Assembly (NCBI GenBank): GCA_019119575.1
Contig: DWWT01000064.1
Location: 1 to 33,615, forward strand
Direction: 5' to 3'
Source of the DNA: Candidatus Enterocloster excrementipullorum
GTDB taxonomy: Bacteria > Bacillota > Clostridia > Lachnospirales > Lachnospiraceae
DNA: 33,615 bases
The notes below the pieces were generated by a model. It was not told where the DNA came from. It ran no database searches and worked only from the letters and a program-made list of their open reading frames with translations. Shown piece after piece: positions 24,240-32,517 of the stretch (within the stretch, counting starts at the first letter, position 1; the number at the start of each line of letters is the position of its first letter). The position numbers and the translations under genes were made by a program.

Positions 24240-24900
24240 TTATTTTTACAGCGAAGCCATCAAAACCCTCCGGACCAATATACAGTTCTGCGGAAGCGGA
24301 ATCCAAGTGGTTATGTTTACCAGCTCCCTTCCCAACGAGGGAAAGAGCGAGACCACCCTTTCTCTGGCGGAATCTCTGGGAAGCATTGGAAAAAGGACGC
24401 TTTTGATCGACGCGGACATGAGAAAATCCGTCTTCGCGGCCCGGTACGGGATCAAGGGCAAGATAAACGGCCTGTCCCAGTACCTGTGCGGGCAGAAGAC
24501 CCGGGAGGAAGTCATCTACGCCACGAACATCGAGAACGTGGATTTCATACTGGCCGGACCTTATTCCCCGAATCCGGCGGAGCTCTTGGAGGATCCGCTG
24601 TTTAAGGAGCTGATCGAGGCGGCCAGGAAGGATTACGACTATGTGGTCATCGACACGCCTCCCATGGGGAACCTGATCGACGGGGCGATCATCGCCAGCC
24701 AGTGCGACGGAGCGGCCCTGGTGGTGGAGGCAGGCGCGATCAGCTACCGCCTGGCCCAGAAGGTCAAGACGCAGCTGGAGCGCAGCGGCTGCCGCATCCT
24801 GGGAGCCGTGCTGAGCAAGGTGGGCGGAAATGAGAACGGGCGCTATTACGACACGTATTATAAGAAATACTATGGAAAATATTACGGAAAATATTACTGA
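24196..24900 (+). CDS. cpsD: Bacterial tyrosine kinase CpsD/YwqD
   Basis: Autophosphorylating BY-kinase that works with CpsC to control polymer synthesis. The 234-residue protein has Walker A SSLPNEGKSETT (43-54), Walker A' LLIDADMRKS (69-78) and Walker B YVVIDTPP (Asp153). The C-terminus is a Tyr cluster: ten Tyr in the last ~19 residues, as YY pairs spaced by two residues or so, the usual self-phosphorylation site. EAIKTLRTNI near the N-terminus is the family's oligomer contact. ATG 24196 has AAGGAGG upstream and lies in the end of cpsC. Confidence 0.93.
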   Translation: MEQQKITLEKTQQDNYFYSEAIKTLRTNIQFCGSGIQVVMFTSSLPNEGKSETTLSLAESLGSIGKRTLLIDADMRKSVFAARYGIKGKINGLSQYLCGQKTREEVIYATNIENVDFILAGPYSPNPAELLEDPLFKELIEAARKDYDYVVIDTPPMGNLIDGAIIASQCDGAALVVEAGAISYRLAQKVKTQLERSGCRILGAVLSKVGGNENGRYYDTYYKKYYGKYYGKYY

Positions 24901-24934
24901 TCTGTAAACGTTCAGGAAAAGAAAGGCGCGGCGG

Positions 24935-26029
24935 ATGGGCGGTCACAGATGGAGGGAAACCGGAAGACGGGGCAGAATGTATAAAAAGCGGGGTCGGCGC
25001 AGCCGGGAAAAATGGATTGCCCGGGCAGCAGGAATCGGCGTCTTTTTGGCAGCAGCCCTTATATGGTATGGATACGGCGTACATCAGGAGAGACAGCAGG
25101 CTTTGGCCCTGTCGGGAACCTGGGAGCCTGCGGCCGCGGCGGAAGAGGAGGCGGAAGGGCTTGGAGCAGTTGTGGAATATCAGGGGAAGACCTACCGGAG
25201 AAATACGTATGTGCGGGCGATTCTTCTCATGGGAATCGACAGAAAGGACACGCTGGAGGAGACAAAGGTAGCGGGAAGCGGAGGCCAGGCGGACGGAATC
25301 TTTCTGGCCGCCCAGGATACGGCGCGGGACAGCCTGCGGCTTCTGATGATTCCCAGAGACACGATGACGCCCATCACGCTCACGGACTTAAGCGGAAATG
25401 TGCTGGGACAGGACCGGCAGCATCTGACGCTGGCCTACGCCTACGGGGATGGCCGGGAAAAGAGCTGTGAATACACCAGAGAGGCGGTGAGCGGCCTTCT
25501 GGAGGGCCTGGAGATTGACGGTTATATGGCGGTCAGCGCGGCGGCCCTTCCCATGCTCAACGACGCGGTCGGCGGCGTGGAGGTGACCGTGGAGGACGCG
25601 AGCCTGGCGGAGGCATATCCCGAGGAATTCCCTCTGGGGGAAAGCGTCCGTCTGGAGGGCGATTTGGCGGAAACCTATATCCGCTACCGGGATACCGGGC
25701 AGGCCCAGAGTGCGCTGACGCGGACGGAGCGGCAGAAAACTTATATTCAGGGCTTTGTCCAGGCGGCTCGGGAGACCGCGGCCCGCGAGGAGGGCTTTGT
25801 GCCGGAGCTTCTGGACGACATGGAGCCCTACATGGTGACGGATATGGACAAGGGCGCCTACATGGACATGGCGCTGGCATTTCTGGAGGGGGGCGCGTCC
25901 TTCGGGGAGGAGGAGATGATCACCCTGCCGGGAACGCCCGCGGAGACATCCATCTACGACGAGTACCACGCGGATGAAGAACAGATTCTTCCGATTGTTT
26001 TGGATTTATTTTACAGAGAGGCACAGTAA
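24935..26029 (+). CDS. LytR-CpsA-Psr (LCP) ligase
   Basis: Predicted to move the finished glycopolymer from its lipid carrier to peptidoglycan outside the membrane. The 364-residue protein has a basic N-terminus, one membrane segment (about 29-47) and an outer LCP domain from about 93 (ILLMGIDRKD). Arg141 and Asp142 in IPRDTM and the RYRDTGQ plus RTERQ block (250-267) match the pyrophosphate-binding Arg residues of the family. ATG 24935 has a fair AAAGG site; ATG 24977 (MYKKRG) is an alternative start 14 codons in. Its place after cpsBCD supports capsule attachment. Confidence 0.88.
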   Translation: MGGHRWRETGRRGRMYKKRGRRSREKWIARAAGIGVFLAAALIWYGYGVHQERQQALALSGTWEPAAAAEEEAEGLGAVVEYQGKTYRRNTYVRAILLMGIDRKDTLEETKVAGSGGQADGIFLAAQDTARDSLRLLMIPRDTMTPITLTDLSGNVLGQDRQHLTLAYAYGDGREKSCEYTREAVSGLLEGLEIDGYMAVSAAALPMLNDAVGGVEVTVEDASLAEAYPEEFPLGESVRLEGDLAETYIRYRDTGQAQSALTRTERQKTYIQGFVQAARETAAREEGFVPELLDDMEPYMVTDMDKGAYMDMALAFLEGGASFGEEEMITLPGTPAETSIYDEYHADEEQILPIVLDLFYREAQ

Positions 26030-26049
26030 AGAAAGGAAAGGTGAATGAA

Positions 26050-26769
26050 ATGAAAAAGAGAATTACAGCGGCGGCAGTGATGGCACTGGTTCTGGCGGCA
26101 GCCCAGGCCACAGGGACATTCGGGGCAAACAGCCCCGGAACAGGCATCGTGATCGGAGATGGAGGCAGTGACGGCAGTGATTACAATGACACGACGACCA
26201 GCTCCGGCGGCAGTTCCTCCTCGGGCAGTTCTTCCGGCGGCTACACCTCCAGCACCAGCGCGGGAAATGACTCGGTGCACATCGAGACCGGGGCGCAGGC
26301 CGCGGTTGTATCCGACGGAGCCGGCGGGACTACGACCGTGACGGTGGAGACGAACAGCCGGGGCCAGGCCGTGGTGGGCGATACGGCGCTGGCATTTGTA
26401 CAGGGAAGCGACCACGCCGTGGAGGGACTTCCGGAAAACGTAGTGAGCACCATCAACGGAATCAACAGCGGCGCGGCATTGAGCACGGTGGGGACAGGCC
26501 TGGATCTGACCGGCTACAATGCCCTGACGGGAACCCACGCCCTGATGACTATGACGGCTGATACCAACGTGGAGAAGACCGGGCCGGTGGAGGTGCCTCT
26601 GTATGTGCCCAACCTGATTGATGGGCTGGGAACAGTGCAGGTGCTGTACTACAACAATGTGACAGGCCAGTGGGTGCTGATTAATCCGAATCAGATCAAC
26701 ACGGCGGCCAAGACGGTCTGGGTGACGGTTCCGGGGTCCGGGACATTGACCGTGGTGTACAGGCGGTAA
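26050..26769 (+). CDS. Secreted Ser/Gly-rich protein, unknown function
   Basis: A 239-residue protein with a clear signal peptide (KKRITAAAVMALVLAAAQ, cleavage likely after TFGA near residue 26). A low-complexity Ser/Gly/Thr stretch follows at about 38-72 (SSGGSSSSGSSSGGYTSS). The rest is beta-rich, with TTVTVETNSRGQ, PLYVPNLIDGLGTVQVLYY and a final VTVPGSGTLTVVYRR. No LPxTG sorting signal or membrane anchor is seen. I do not recognise a named family. The GTG at 26041 is in frame, but the signal peptide fits ATG 26050 better. Its place between the LCP gene and the initiating transferase suggests a role on or at the cell surface. Confidence 0.72.
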   Translation: MKKRITAAAVMALVLAAAQATGTFGANSPGTGIVIGDGGSDGSDYNDTTTSSGGSSSSGSSSGGYTSSTSAGNDSVHIETGAQAAVVSDGAGGTTTVTVETNSRGQAVVGDTALAFVQGSDHAVEGLPENVVSTINGINSGAALSTVGTGLDLTGYNALTGTHALMTMTADTNVEKTGPVEVPLYVPNLIDGLGTVQVLYYNNVTGQWVLINPNQINTAAKTVWVTVPGSGTLTVVYRR

Positions 26770-26801
26770 ATTGCTGCTGAAGAAGAGGCAGGGGGAAAAC
26801 G

Positions 26802-28244
26802 ATGTATTACAAAAGCGCTAACAGCTGGCTGAAGCACTGGGACTTTATTCTTCTGGATCTGGTGATGCTCCAAATGGCGTATATTCTCGCTTTTGGGCTT
26901 CGAAATGGGGGAAGAAACCCCTATGCAGACCCCGTGTATCTGCGTACAGGAATTGTTCTCTGCCTGGCGGATATCTGTGTAGTGTTTTTTACAGAGGGAT
27001 ATCGGGGAATTCTGCGCAGAGGATATTTTCAGGAGTTCAAGGCGGTTGCTTTTCACGCAGCGGCGGTAATCTGCACGATGCTCGCCTACCTCTTTCTGAC
27101 CCAGGAGGGACATGCATTTTCCCGATTGGTATTTATATATTTTACAGCTTTTTCCGTTCTTTTGCTGTATACGGGGCGAATCAGCTGGAGGATGTATCTG
27201 CTGAAGCACAAACGGGTCTATTACAGCAAGCGGTCTGTTCTGGTAATGACCACCAGCGACAGGGTTTCACAGGTATTGGACACCATTCTTCATAATACAT
27301 ATAACGAGCTCTATATCGAGGGCGTGGTTCTCCTTGACCGGGACGACCTGGTGGGACAGCAGATTGCGGGGGTTGAAGTGGTCTGCACAGGGAAGAAAAT
27401 CCTGGACTATATACAGAACCGCTGGATTGACAGCGTGATGATCAATGTGGATAAAAATACCCGCCTGCCGGAGGCGTTTGTCCGGGAGTGCCTGCAGATG
27501 GGGCTGACCGTCCATCAGGAACTGGACACAATGTTTGACAGTGTGGGGAGCCAGCGGGTGGAGCGGTTCGGCGGCTATTCGGTGCTGTCCACAGCCATGC
27601 GGCTTGCCAGTTCGCGCCAGATTTTCTTTAAGCGCTTTATGGATCTCTGCGGAGGGATTGTGGGCTGTATTTTGACGGCGATTCTGTGCGTTGTCCTGGG
27701 ACCGGCCATTTACATTGCCTCTCCGGGCCCCATTTTCTTTTCCCAGATCCGGGTAGGGCAAAATGGAAGGCGGTTCCGCATCTATAAATTTCGAAGCATG
27801 TACATGGATGCGGAGCAGCGGAAGAAGGAGCTCATGGATAAAAATGAGATGAGCCAGTTCATGTTCAAGGTGGAAGCGGATCCGCGGATCATCGGAAGCG
27901 GTCCGGACGGAACCCGCCGCGGCCTGGGCTGGTTCATCCGCAAAACCTCACTGGACGAGTTCCCGCAGTTCTGGAATGTGCTGAAAGGGGATATGAGTCT
28001 GGTGGGCACCCGCCCGCCGACCGTGGATGAATGGGAAAAATATGACCATCACCATCGGGGGCGCATGGCCATGAAGCCCGGCATAACGGGCCTGTGGCAG
28101 GTCAGCGGGCGCAATGAAATCACGGACTTTGAGGATGTGGTGCGCCTGGATACGGAATACATCCAGACGTGGAGCATTGGCCTGGACCTGCGGATTCTGT
28201 TTAAAACCGTATGGGTAGTGGTCATGGGAGTAGGGGCAAAGTGA
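26802..28244 (+). CDS. Initiating sugar phosphotransferase (polyprenyl, WbaP-like)
   Basis: Starts the repeat unit by moving a sugar phosphate from a nucleotide sugar to undecaprenyl phosphate at the membrane. The 480-residue protein has four N-terminal hydrophobic segments within about 1-125, a central nucleotide-sugar-like domain (RSVLVMTTSDRVSQVL, VVLLDRDDLVGQQI), a further hydrophobic segment at about 283-305, and the C-terminal catalytic domain. The latter has SPGPIFFSQIRVG, KFRSM (329-333), LDEFPQ with Asp385-Glu386, SLVGTRP and KPGITGLWQVSGR. The sugar it uses cannot be told. Confidence 0.93.
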   Translation: MYYKSANSWLKHWDFILLDLVMLQMAYILAFGLRNGGRNPYADPVYLRTGIVLCLADICVVFFTEGYRGILRRGYFQEFKAVAFHAAAVICTMLAYLFLTQEGHAFSRLVFIYFTAFSVLLLYTGRISWRMYLLKHKRVYYSKRSVLVMTTSDRVSQVLDTILHNTYNELYIEGVVLLDRDDLVGQQIAGVEVVCTGKKILDYIQNRWIDSVMINVDKNTRLPEAFVRECLQMGLTVHQELDTMFDSVGSQRVERFGGYSVLSTAMRLASSRQIFFKRFMDLCGGIVGCILTAILCVVLGPAIYIASPGPIFFSQIRVGQNGRRFRIYKFRSMYMDAEQRKKELMDKNEMSQFMFKVEADPRIIGSGPDGTRRGLGWFIRKTSLDEFPQFWNVLKGDMSLVGTRPPTVDEWEKYDHHHRGRMAMKPGITGLWQVSGRNEITDFEDVVRLDTEYIQTWSIGLDLRILFKTVWVVVMGVGAK

Positions 28245-28263
28245 AAAAGAAAAGGGGCAAAGA

Positions 28264-29463
28264 ATGAAAATCGCAATGTTTGGCCAGCGCGGCCCGGGCG
28301 ATCCGCTGGGCGGAGGCATAGAAGTTGTGGCGACGGAACTTGCCGGCCGGATGGCGGCGATGGGACATAAAGTCACCTGCTATAACCGTTCCAACAGCCA
28401 AATGAAAAAATCAGAACGGCCCGCAGAGTATAAAGGCGTCAGGGAAAAATATGTCCCCACACTCCAGGCAAAAGGAATCGCGGCGGTAAGCTCCAGCTTT
28501 TTTGCGGCGCTTGCCTGCGCCTTTGGAAAATACGATGTGGTACATATCCATGCGGAAGGACCGGCGGCGATGTGCTGGCTGCCGAAGATGTTTGGAAAGC
28601 GCGTGGTGGTGACGGTGCATGGCCTTGACTGGCAGCGGGAAAAATGGTCCAAAGGGTTTGGAGCCAAATACATTCACTTTGGCGAGCAGTGCATGGTCAA
28701 GTTTGCGGACCGAATCATCGTTCTGAGCAGAGGCGTGCAGAATTATTTCAAAGAAACATACGGGAGGGACACGCTGTTTATTCCCAATGGCGTAAACCGT
28801 CCCATCCGCCGTCCGCCGCAGCTGATTCAAAAAAAATTTCAGCTGGATTCGCCGTACATTCTCTATCTGTCTCGGCTGGTTCCTGAAAAGAGAGCGGATC
28901 TGCTCATCAAGGCGTTCAAACAGGTGAAGACTGACAAAAAGCTGGTGATTGCCGGCGGGACCAGCGATACGGACAGCTACTTTGAAGAGCTTCAGAGCCT
29001 GGCCCGCGGCGATGACCGCATTGTGTTTACAGGCCTGGTTCGAGGCAGACTTTTGGAGGAACTGTACAGCAATGCCTATCTTTATGTTCTGCCATCCGAT
29101 CTGGAGGGAATGCCGCTCAGCCTTCTGGAGGCAATGAGCTATGGGAACTGCTGTCTAACCTCCGATATCGCGGAATGCGCGGAGGTGGTGGAGGATAAGG
29201 CGGTTTTTTTCCGCAAAGGCGATGAGGCAGCGCTGCGAAACCGCCTAGAAGAATTGTGCGGGGATCCCGAACGGGCAGAGCGTTATAGAAAAGACGCGGC
29301 GGATTTCATCTGCAGCAAATACAATTGGGATGACATCGCAAGAAAAACGATAGAAGCATACGGGAATGGGAATGAAAGAGCGGTACGGAGCGATCGACGG
29401 CCTGCGCATGCTCGCGTGCATCGGAATTGTGATGATGCATGTGGCGGCAAACAATCTGTATGA
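28264..29463 (+). CDS. GT4-family glycosyltransferase with odd overlapping tail
   Basis: Retaining GT-B glycosyltransferase that adds a sugar to the growing repeat unit in the cytoplasm. The N-terminal half has GGGIEVVATELAGRMAAMGH, the middle VHGLDWQREKW, and the C-terminal half LYLSRLVPEKRADLLI and the nucleotide-sugar motif EGMPLSLLE (Glu281-Glu289). The last ~33 residues (after KTIEAYGNG) are Arg/His/Cys-rich and are the off-frame reading of the start of an acyltransferase gene at 29366. Relatives usually stop near that point, so a small indel may have extended the frame. It is the last intact gene before the decayed region. Confidence 0.88.
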   Translation: MKIAMFGQRGPGDPLGGGIEVVATELAGRMAAMGHKVTCYNRSNSQMKKSERPAEYKGVREKYVPTLQAKGIAAVSSSFFAALACAFGKYDVVHIHAEGPAAMCWLPKMFGKRVVVTVHGLDWQREKWSKGFGAKYIHFGEQCMVKFADRIIVLSRGVQNYFKETYGRDTLFIPNGVNRPIRRPPQLIQKKFQLDSPYILYLSRLVPEKRADLLIKAFKQVKTDKKLVIAGGTSDTDSYFEELQSLARGDDRIVFTGLVRGRLLEELYSNAYLYVLPSDLEGMPLSLLEAMSYGNCCLTSDIAECAEVVEDKAVFFRKGDEAALRNRLEELCGDPERAERYRKDAADFICSKYNWDDIARKTIEAYGNGNERAVRSDRRPAHARVHRNCDDACGGKQSV

Positions 29464-29497
29464 AATCGGGGGATGCTGTCAATACATACATATCTGA
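29366..29497 (+). pseudogene. Acyltransferase-3 family stub
   Basis: From ATG 29366 or 29372 the frame reads MKERYGAIDGLRMLACIGIV and MMHVAANNLYE, the typical first membrane helix of acyltransferase-3 proteins that add acetyl or similar groups to polysaccharides. Homology-like sequence ends near 29475 and a TGA follows at 29495-29497. A full gene would be about 330-370 codons, so some 90% is missing. It overlaps the end of the GT4 gene. Confidence 0.7.
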
Positions 29498-29642
29498 TAT
29501 GGATTTTCGTAGGGGCTCCAAGTTGGCGAAGCTGACCTATCCTCTAAAAACTATCTATTTTTCAGCGGCGCGGAAGAAGCCGCGCCTTGTCTTGGATAAC
29601 TTTAAACTGCATGTCTTATACATCAACAATGTTGAGTATCAG
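29481..29642 (+). pseudogene. Internal fragment of a GT4 glycosyltransferase
   Basis: The frame reads YISDMDFRRGSKLAKLTYPL and KTIYFSAARKKPRLVLDNF, then VLYINNVEYQG. This aligns with residues about 52-104 of the intact GT4 at 30407 (YVTNMDFSQGIKANLNAPFR, IIYSREARKKIRAVLDDF, VVHLNNIQYHL). It has no start of its own and no continuing sequence, so it is a decayed relative. Confidence 0.75.
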
Positions 29643-29893
29643 GGTTTGTCCGAGGTTTAGAGGGCGGTAAGATACATGAAATTTTGGGCGTTGCAGGTCG
29701 AAGTAGTCGGGTATCAAGGAAATCTGTCCGAGAAAATGAGTGCTACATATCAAGGGTGACGAGTATCAGAAACGATGTACTTCTGGCATTTTAATGCGGT
29801 TGATTACCGGATGAGCTGTCCGAATGACACATCAAAGGTGACGAGTATCAGCTGATATGTACAGTCTGGCAGGTCAACTATGTTGAGTATCAA
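29631..29893 (+). repeat. Five scattered GAGTATCA-type repeats
   Basis: Copies of G-[AT]-[CT]-G-[AG]-GTATCA begin at 29631, 29706, 29758, 29840 and 29882. Two of them are part of a longer imperfect direct repeat: CATATCAAGGGTGACGAGTA (from 29746) and CACATCAAAGGTGACGAGTA (from 29828), each then followed by ATGTAC and TCTGGCA. TGTCCGA also recurs nearby. The spacing is uneven. Confidence 0.6.
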
Positions 29894-30101
29894 GTTGGGT
29901 GCTGGTGAAAATATGATTTCTGGCTGGATGAGTAACACAGAAAAGGGCAGTTTTGAGAATTTGAAAAGATAGATTTTTGAGTACACGCCAATTATTGAAA
30001 AAATGATTTAGAAGATTGAAATAGCAATGAATATAAATGGCCTGCATCCAGGTCAGTTTACCATAAAAAATTAACCGATTTGAAACAAGGATGGTAACAA
30101 G

Positions 30102-30200
30102 ATGAGGATATTAATGATCAATAATCTCCTCTAACCGAACGCAGGTAGTGAGATGTACATAGTGAAAACGCTGGAAAAATAGCGTATTTACGGAACTTTT
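30102..30200 (+). pseudogene. Decayed N-terminus of a GT4 glycosyltransferase
   Basis: From ATG 30102 the frame reads MRILMINNLL, stop, PNAGSEMYIVKTLEK, stop. It aligns with the start of the intact gene at 30407 (MRILLVNKFIFPKGGAETYT). Two in-frame stops and no recognisable continuation show it is dead. The piece lies downstream of a fragment that corresponds to a later part of the same kind of protein, so there has been rearrangement or more than one gene lost. Confidence 0.7.
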
Positions 30201-30406
30201 CGAGAGATGGGTGAAGCTGCAAGAGCAGTTTTAATCTCGCTACCTAGGTTCAGCAACAGCAGATGAAATTATCATAAGAACTTTCAGTATCACTACCTGC
30301 ATTTGTATGGAGCACTCTGGTTTATGAACAATACATTGGAAGTGCTTCATCTGAACAGAGGTAGTGAAATAGAGCATAAATACAGTACGAAAAAGGAAGT
30401 TAGGAT

Positions 30407-31633
30407 ATGCGAATTTTACTTGTGAATAAATTTATATTTCCCAAGGGTGGAGCGGAAACGTACACATTCGATGTGGGAAAAATGTTAGAAGAACATGGGC
30501 ATGAAGTCCAGTACTTTGGTCTTGAGAATGAAAAAAATACAGTAGGAAATCGAATCGGTTCATATGTAACGAATATGGATTTCTCTCAAGGAATAAAGGC
30601 AAATTTAAATGCACCTTTTCGTATTATCTACTCAAGAGAAGCGCGTAAAAAAATTCGTGCGGTTTTAGATGACTTTCAGCCAGATGTAGTACATCTCAAT
30701 AATATACAGTATCATCTGACCCCTTCTATTATTTTGGAAATTAACAAATGGCGTAAAGAAACAAAAAAAGAATGTAAGATTGTTTACACGACACATGACT
30801 ATCAGCTTGTTTGTCCCAGCCATGGAATGTTCGATGTGAACATGAAGCCGTGTGAACGATGCTTGGATGGTCATTATATTCATTGCTTTCAAACTAAATG
30901 TCTAAAAAATTCCAGAGCAAAAAGTCTCCTTGGAACGTTGGATGGATATATGTGGAAATATAGCAAAGCATACTCATATGTAGATGCCTATATTTGCTGC
31001 AGCTTTTTTCTTAAATCAAAATTAGACACGCAGAAAAGATTCCGTAATAAAACTATTGGGCTGCACAATTTCAAAAAAGAGATGCCGCACTTGGATAACA
31101 TTCAAAAAAAGGGCTATGTATTAGAGTTTGGCCATCTTTCACGAGACAAAGGAACGGATACGTTGCTTGAAGTAGCCAAGAAGATGCCCAATACCGAATT
31201 TGTGTTTATTGGCTATGGCCCTTCGGCTGATAAAATGAAGGATATTCCAAATGTGAAGTATCTGGGATTTAAGACAGGAGAAGAACTTTATCGCATTATT
31301 GCTGAGGCTGCAATCAGTGTCTGCCCGTCTGAGTGGTATGAGAACTGCCCGTACTCCGTTATGGAGTCTGTACTTTTGGGTACACCTGTTGTTGGATCTA
31401 AAATGGGAGGCATCCCCGAATTGATTGAGCCGGGTAAAACCGGAGAGTTGTTTGAAGCGGGTAATGTGGAAGAACTTATGAAGGCGATAAAGAAAGTTCT
31501 TCAAACACAAGACGTATTGGAAAGATATACAAAGAATTGTAGTCAGGTGAAATATGAAACGACAGAGAGCTACTATATAAAACTGATGAAAATTTATCGA
31601 GGAGAAAAGAATGTGGAACAAATTTCTTCGTAA
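30407..31633 (+). CDS. GT4-family glycosyltransferase (AT-rich cassette)
   Basis: A 408-residue GT-B glycosyltransferase, predicted to extend the polysaccharide repeat unit. The acceptor-side half has FPKGGAETYTFDVGKMLEEHGH, THDYQLVCPSHGMF and a Cys-rich loop (PCERCLDGHYIHCFQTKC), seen in one GT4 subgroup. The donor side has FGHLSRDKGTDTLLEVAKK, FIGYGPSADKM and ENCPYSVME with Glu312-Glu320. Codon use is AT-rich, unlike the genes before 29.4 kb, which points to transfer from another source. A weak AGGAAG site lies upstream. Its end overlaps the start of the next gene by 23 nt. Confidence 0.9.
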   Translation: MRILLVNKFIFPKGGAETYTFDVGKMLEEHGHEVQYFGLENEKNTVGNRIGSYVTNMDFSQGIKANLNAPFRIIYSREARKKIRAVLDDFQPDVVHLNNIQYHLTPSIILEINKWRKETKKECKIVYTTHDYQLVCPSHGMFDVNMKPCERCLDGHYIHCFQTKCLKNSRAKSLLGTLDGYMWKYSKAYSYVDAYICCSFFLKSKLDTQKRFRNKTIGLHNFKKEMPHLDNIQKKGYVLEFGHLSRDKGTDTLLEVAKKMPNTEFVFIGYGPSADKMKDIPNVKYLGFKTGEELYRIIAEAAISVCPSEWYENCPYSVMESVLLGTPVVGSKMGGIPELIEPGKTGELFEAGNVEELMKAIKKVLQTQDVLERYTKNCSQVKYETTESYYIKLMKIYRGEKNVEQISS

Positions 31634-32467
31634 CCCACTTCATATTGTCAAGGATTATGAGATGAGAAAACTGCTTTGGCAATCGGGGGGGGGGGCACAG
31701 AGGCCTGCAAAAAATATTTGAAGTTCAGAGATACCGTTCCTGAAAAGCTGACATTTCCAGAAACCCAAGTGGATGAGCCTATTTGGTTATTTTGGAATAC
31801 AGGGTTGGAGCAGGCACCTGAGATAGTGAAGACTTGCTATCAATCTATAAAAAAATATGCTGGCAGACAAGTTGTTTTGCTTACAGAAAACAATGTGCAG
31901 AACTATATAAATATGCCGGATTATCTAAATGAGAAATTAAAAAGCGGAGTCCTTCCATTAGCGATTTATACAGATTTGATGCGTGTAGCATTATTGGAGC
32001 ATTATGGTGGGACATGGATGGATGCAACAATACTGCTAACAGATGAAATCCCACAGGAAATATTAAATAGTGATTTTTTTGTGTTTCACAATTCACTCGG
32101 TGAAATTGATAATCCCGTATTGTATCCGGTCTGGTTCATCCACGCCAAGCAACATAATAGAACGATTTGTGAGATTCGTAATGTCCTATTTGCTTACTGG
32201 AAACGAAATAATCATGTACCAGAATATTTGTTTTCAAATATTGTAATTACACAAATAATGAGGTCATCACCAGAGGTTGAGAAAAAGATGCCTTATTTGA
32301 ATAGTGACTACAGCGAATATCTGGTTAGAGTATTAGGAGATAAGTTTACAGAGGAAAAATTTAATTGGATTAAGCGACTTACTGGGATACATAAACTAAC
32401 CTATAAATTAGAACCATCGATTGATAAGGAGGAAACAGTTTACCATTATCTGGTGCGGAATCTATGA
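31611..32467 (+). CDS. PF05704-type glycosyltransferase, out of frame at a G10 tract (phase OFF)
   Basis: ATG 31611, 6 nt after GAGGAG, starts MWNKFLRNPLHIVKDYEMRK and LLWQS. A run of ten G at 31685-31694 then shifts the frame and a TGA follows about 16 codons later. In another frame the protein goes on as GTEACKKYLKFRDTV, WLFWNTGLEQAPEIV, YTDLMRVALLEHYGGTWMDA, to TGA at 32465-32467. Nine Gs (or 6 or 12) would join both parts. The joined protein aligns along its length with the next gene (HIVKDYEMRKLLWQ against HLVKDYEVRKVLWQ), so the ATG and frame change are real unless a base was misread. As read, only a weak TTG start at 31676 could give the second part. Predicted capsule glycosyltransferase (Caps_synth). 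Confidence 0.8.
31685..31694 (+). repeat. 10-G homopolymer within codons
   Basis: Ten G bases after TGGCAATC, inside the 5' part of the PF05704-type gene. The length puts the start codon out of frame with the rest of the gene. Confidence 0.95.
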
Positions 32468-32517
32468 GTCTTTTGAATAGTAGTTTCTGCAAGATAAAGG
32501 GAGACAATTAAATTATT

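Larger units (their letters stand above)
29498..30406. other. Decayed, repeat-bearing junction
   Basis: About 900 nt without an intact gene. It contains the GT4 fragment (29481-29642), the short repeats at 29631-29893, about 200 nt (29894-30100) of AT-rich DNA in which nothing is recognised, and the decayed GT4 start at 30102. It marks the change from the GC-richer capsule genes to AT-rich genes. No transposase or clear insertion-sequence ends were found. Confidence 0.7.

Noticed and set aside
24840..24900. Short DNA repeats at the end of cpsD as a minisatellite
   Set aside because: They encode the Tyr cluster expected at the C-terminus of BY-kinases; repeated TAT/TAC codons explain the pattern.
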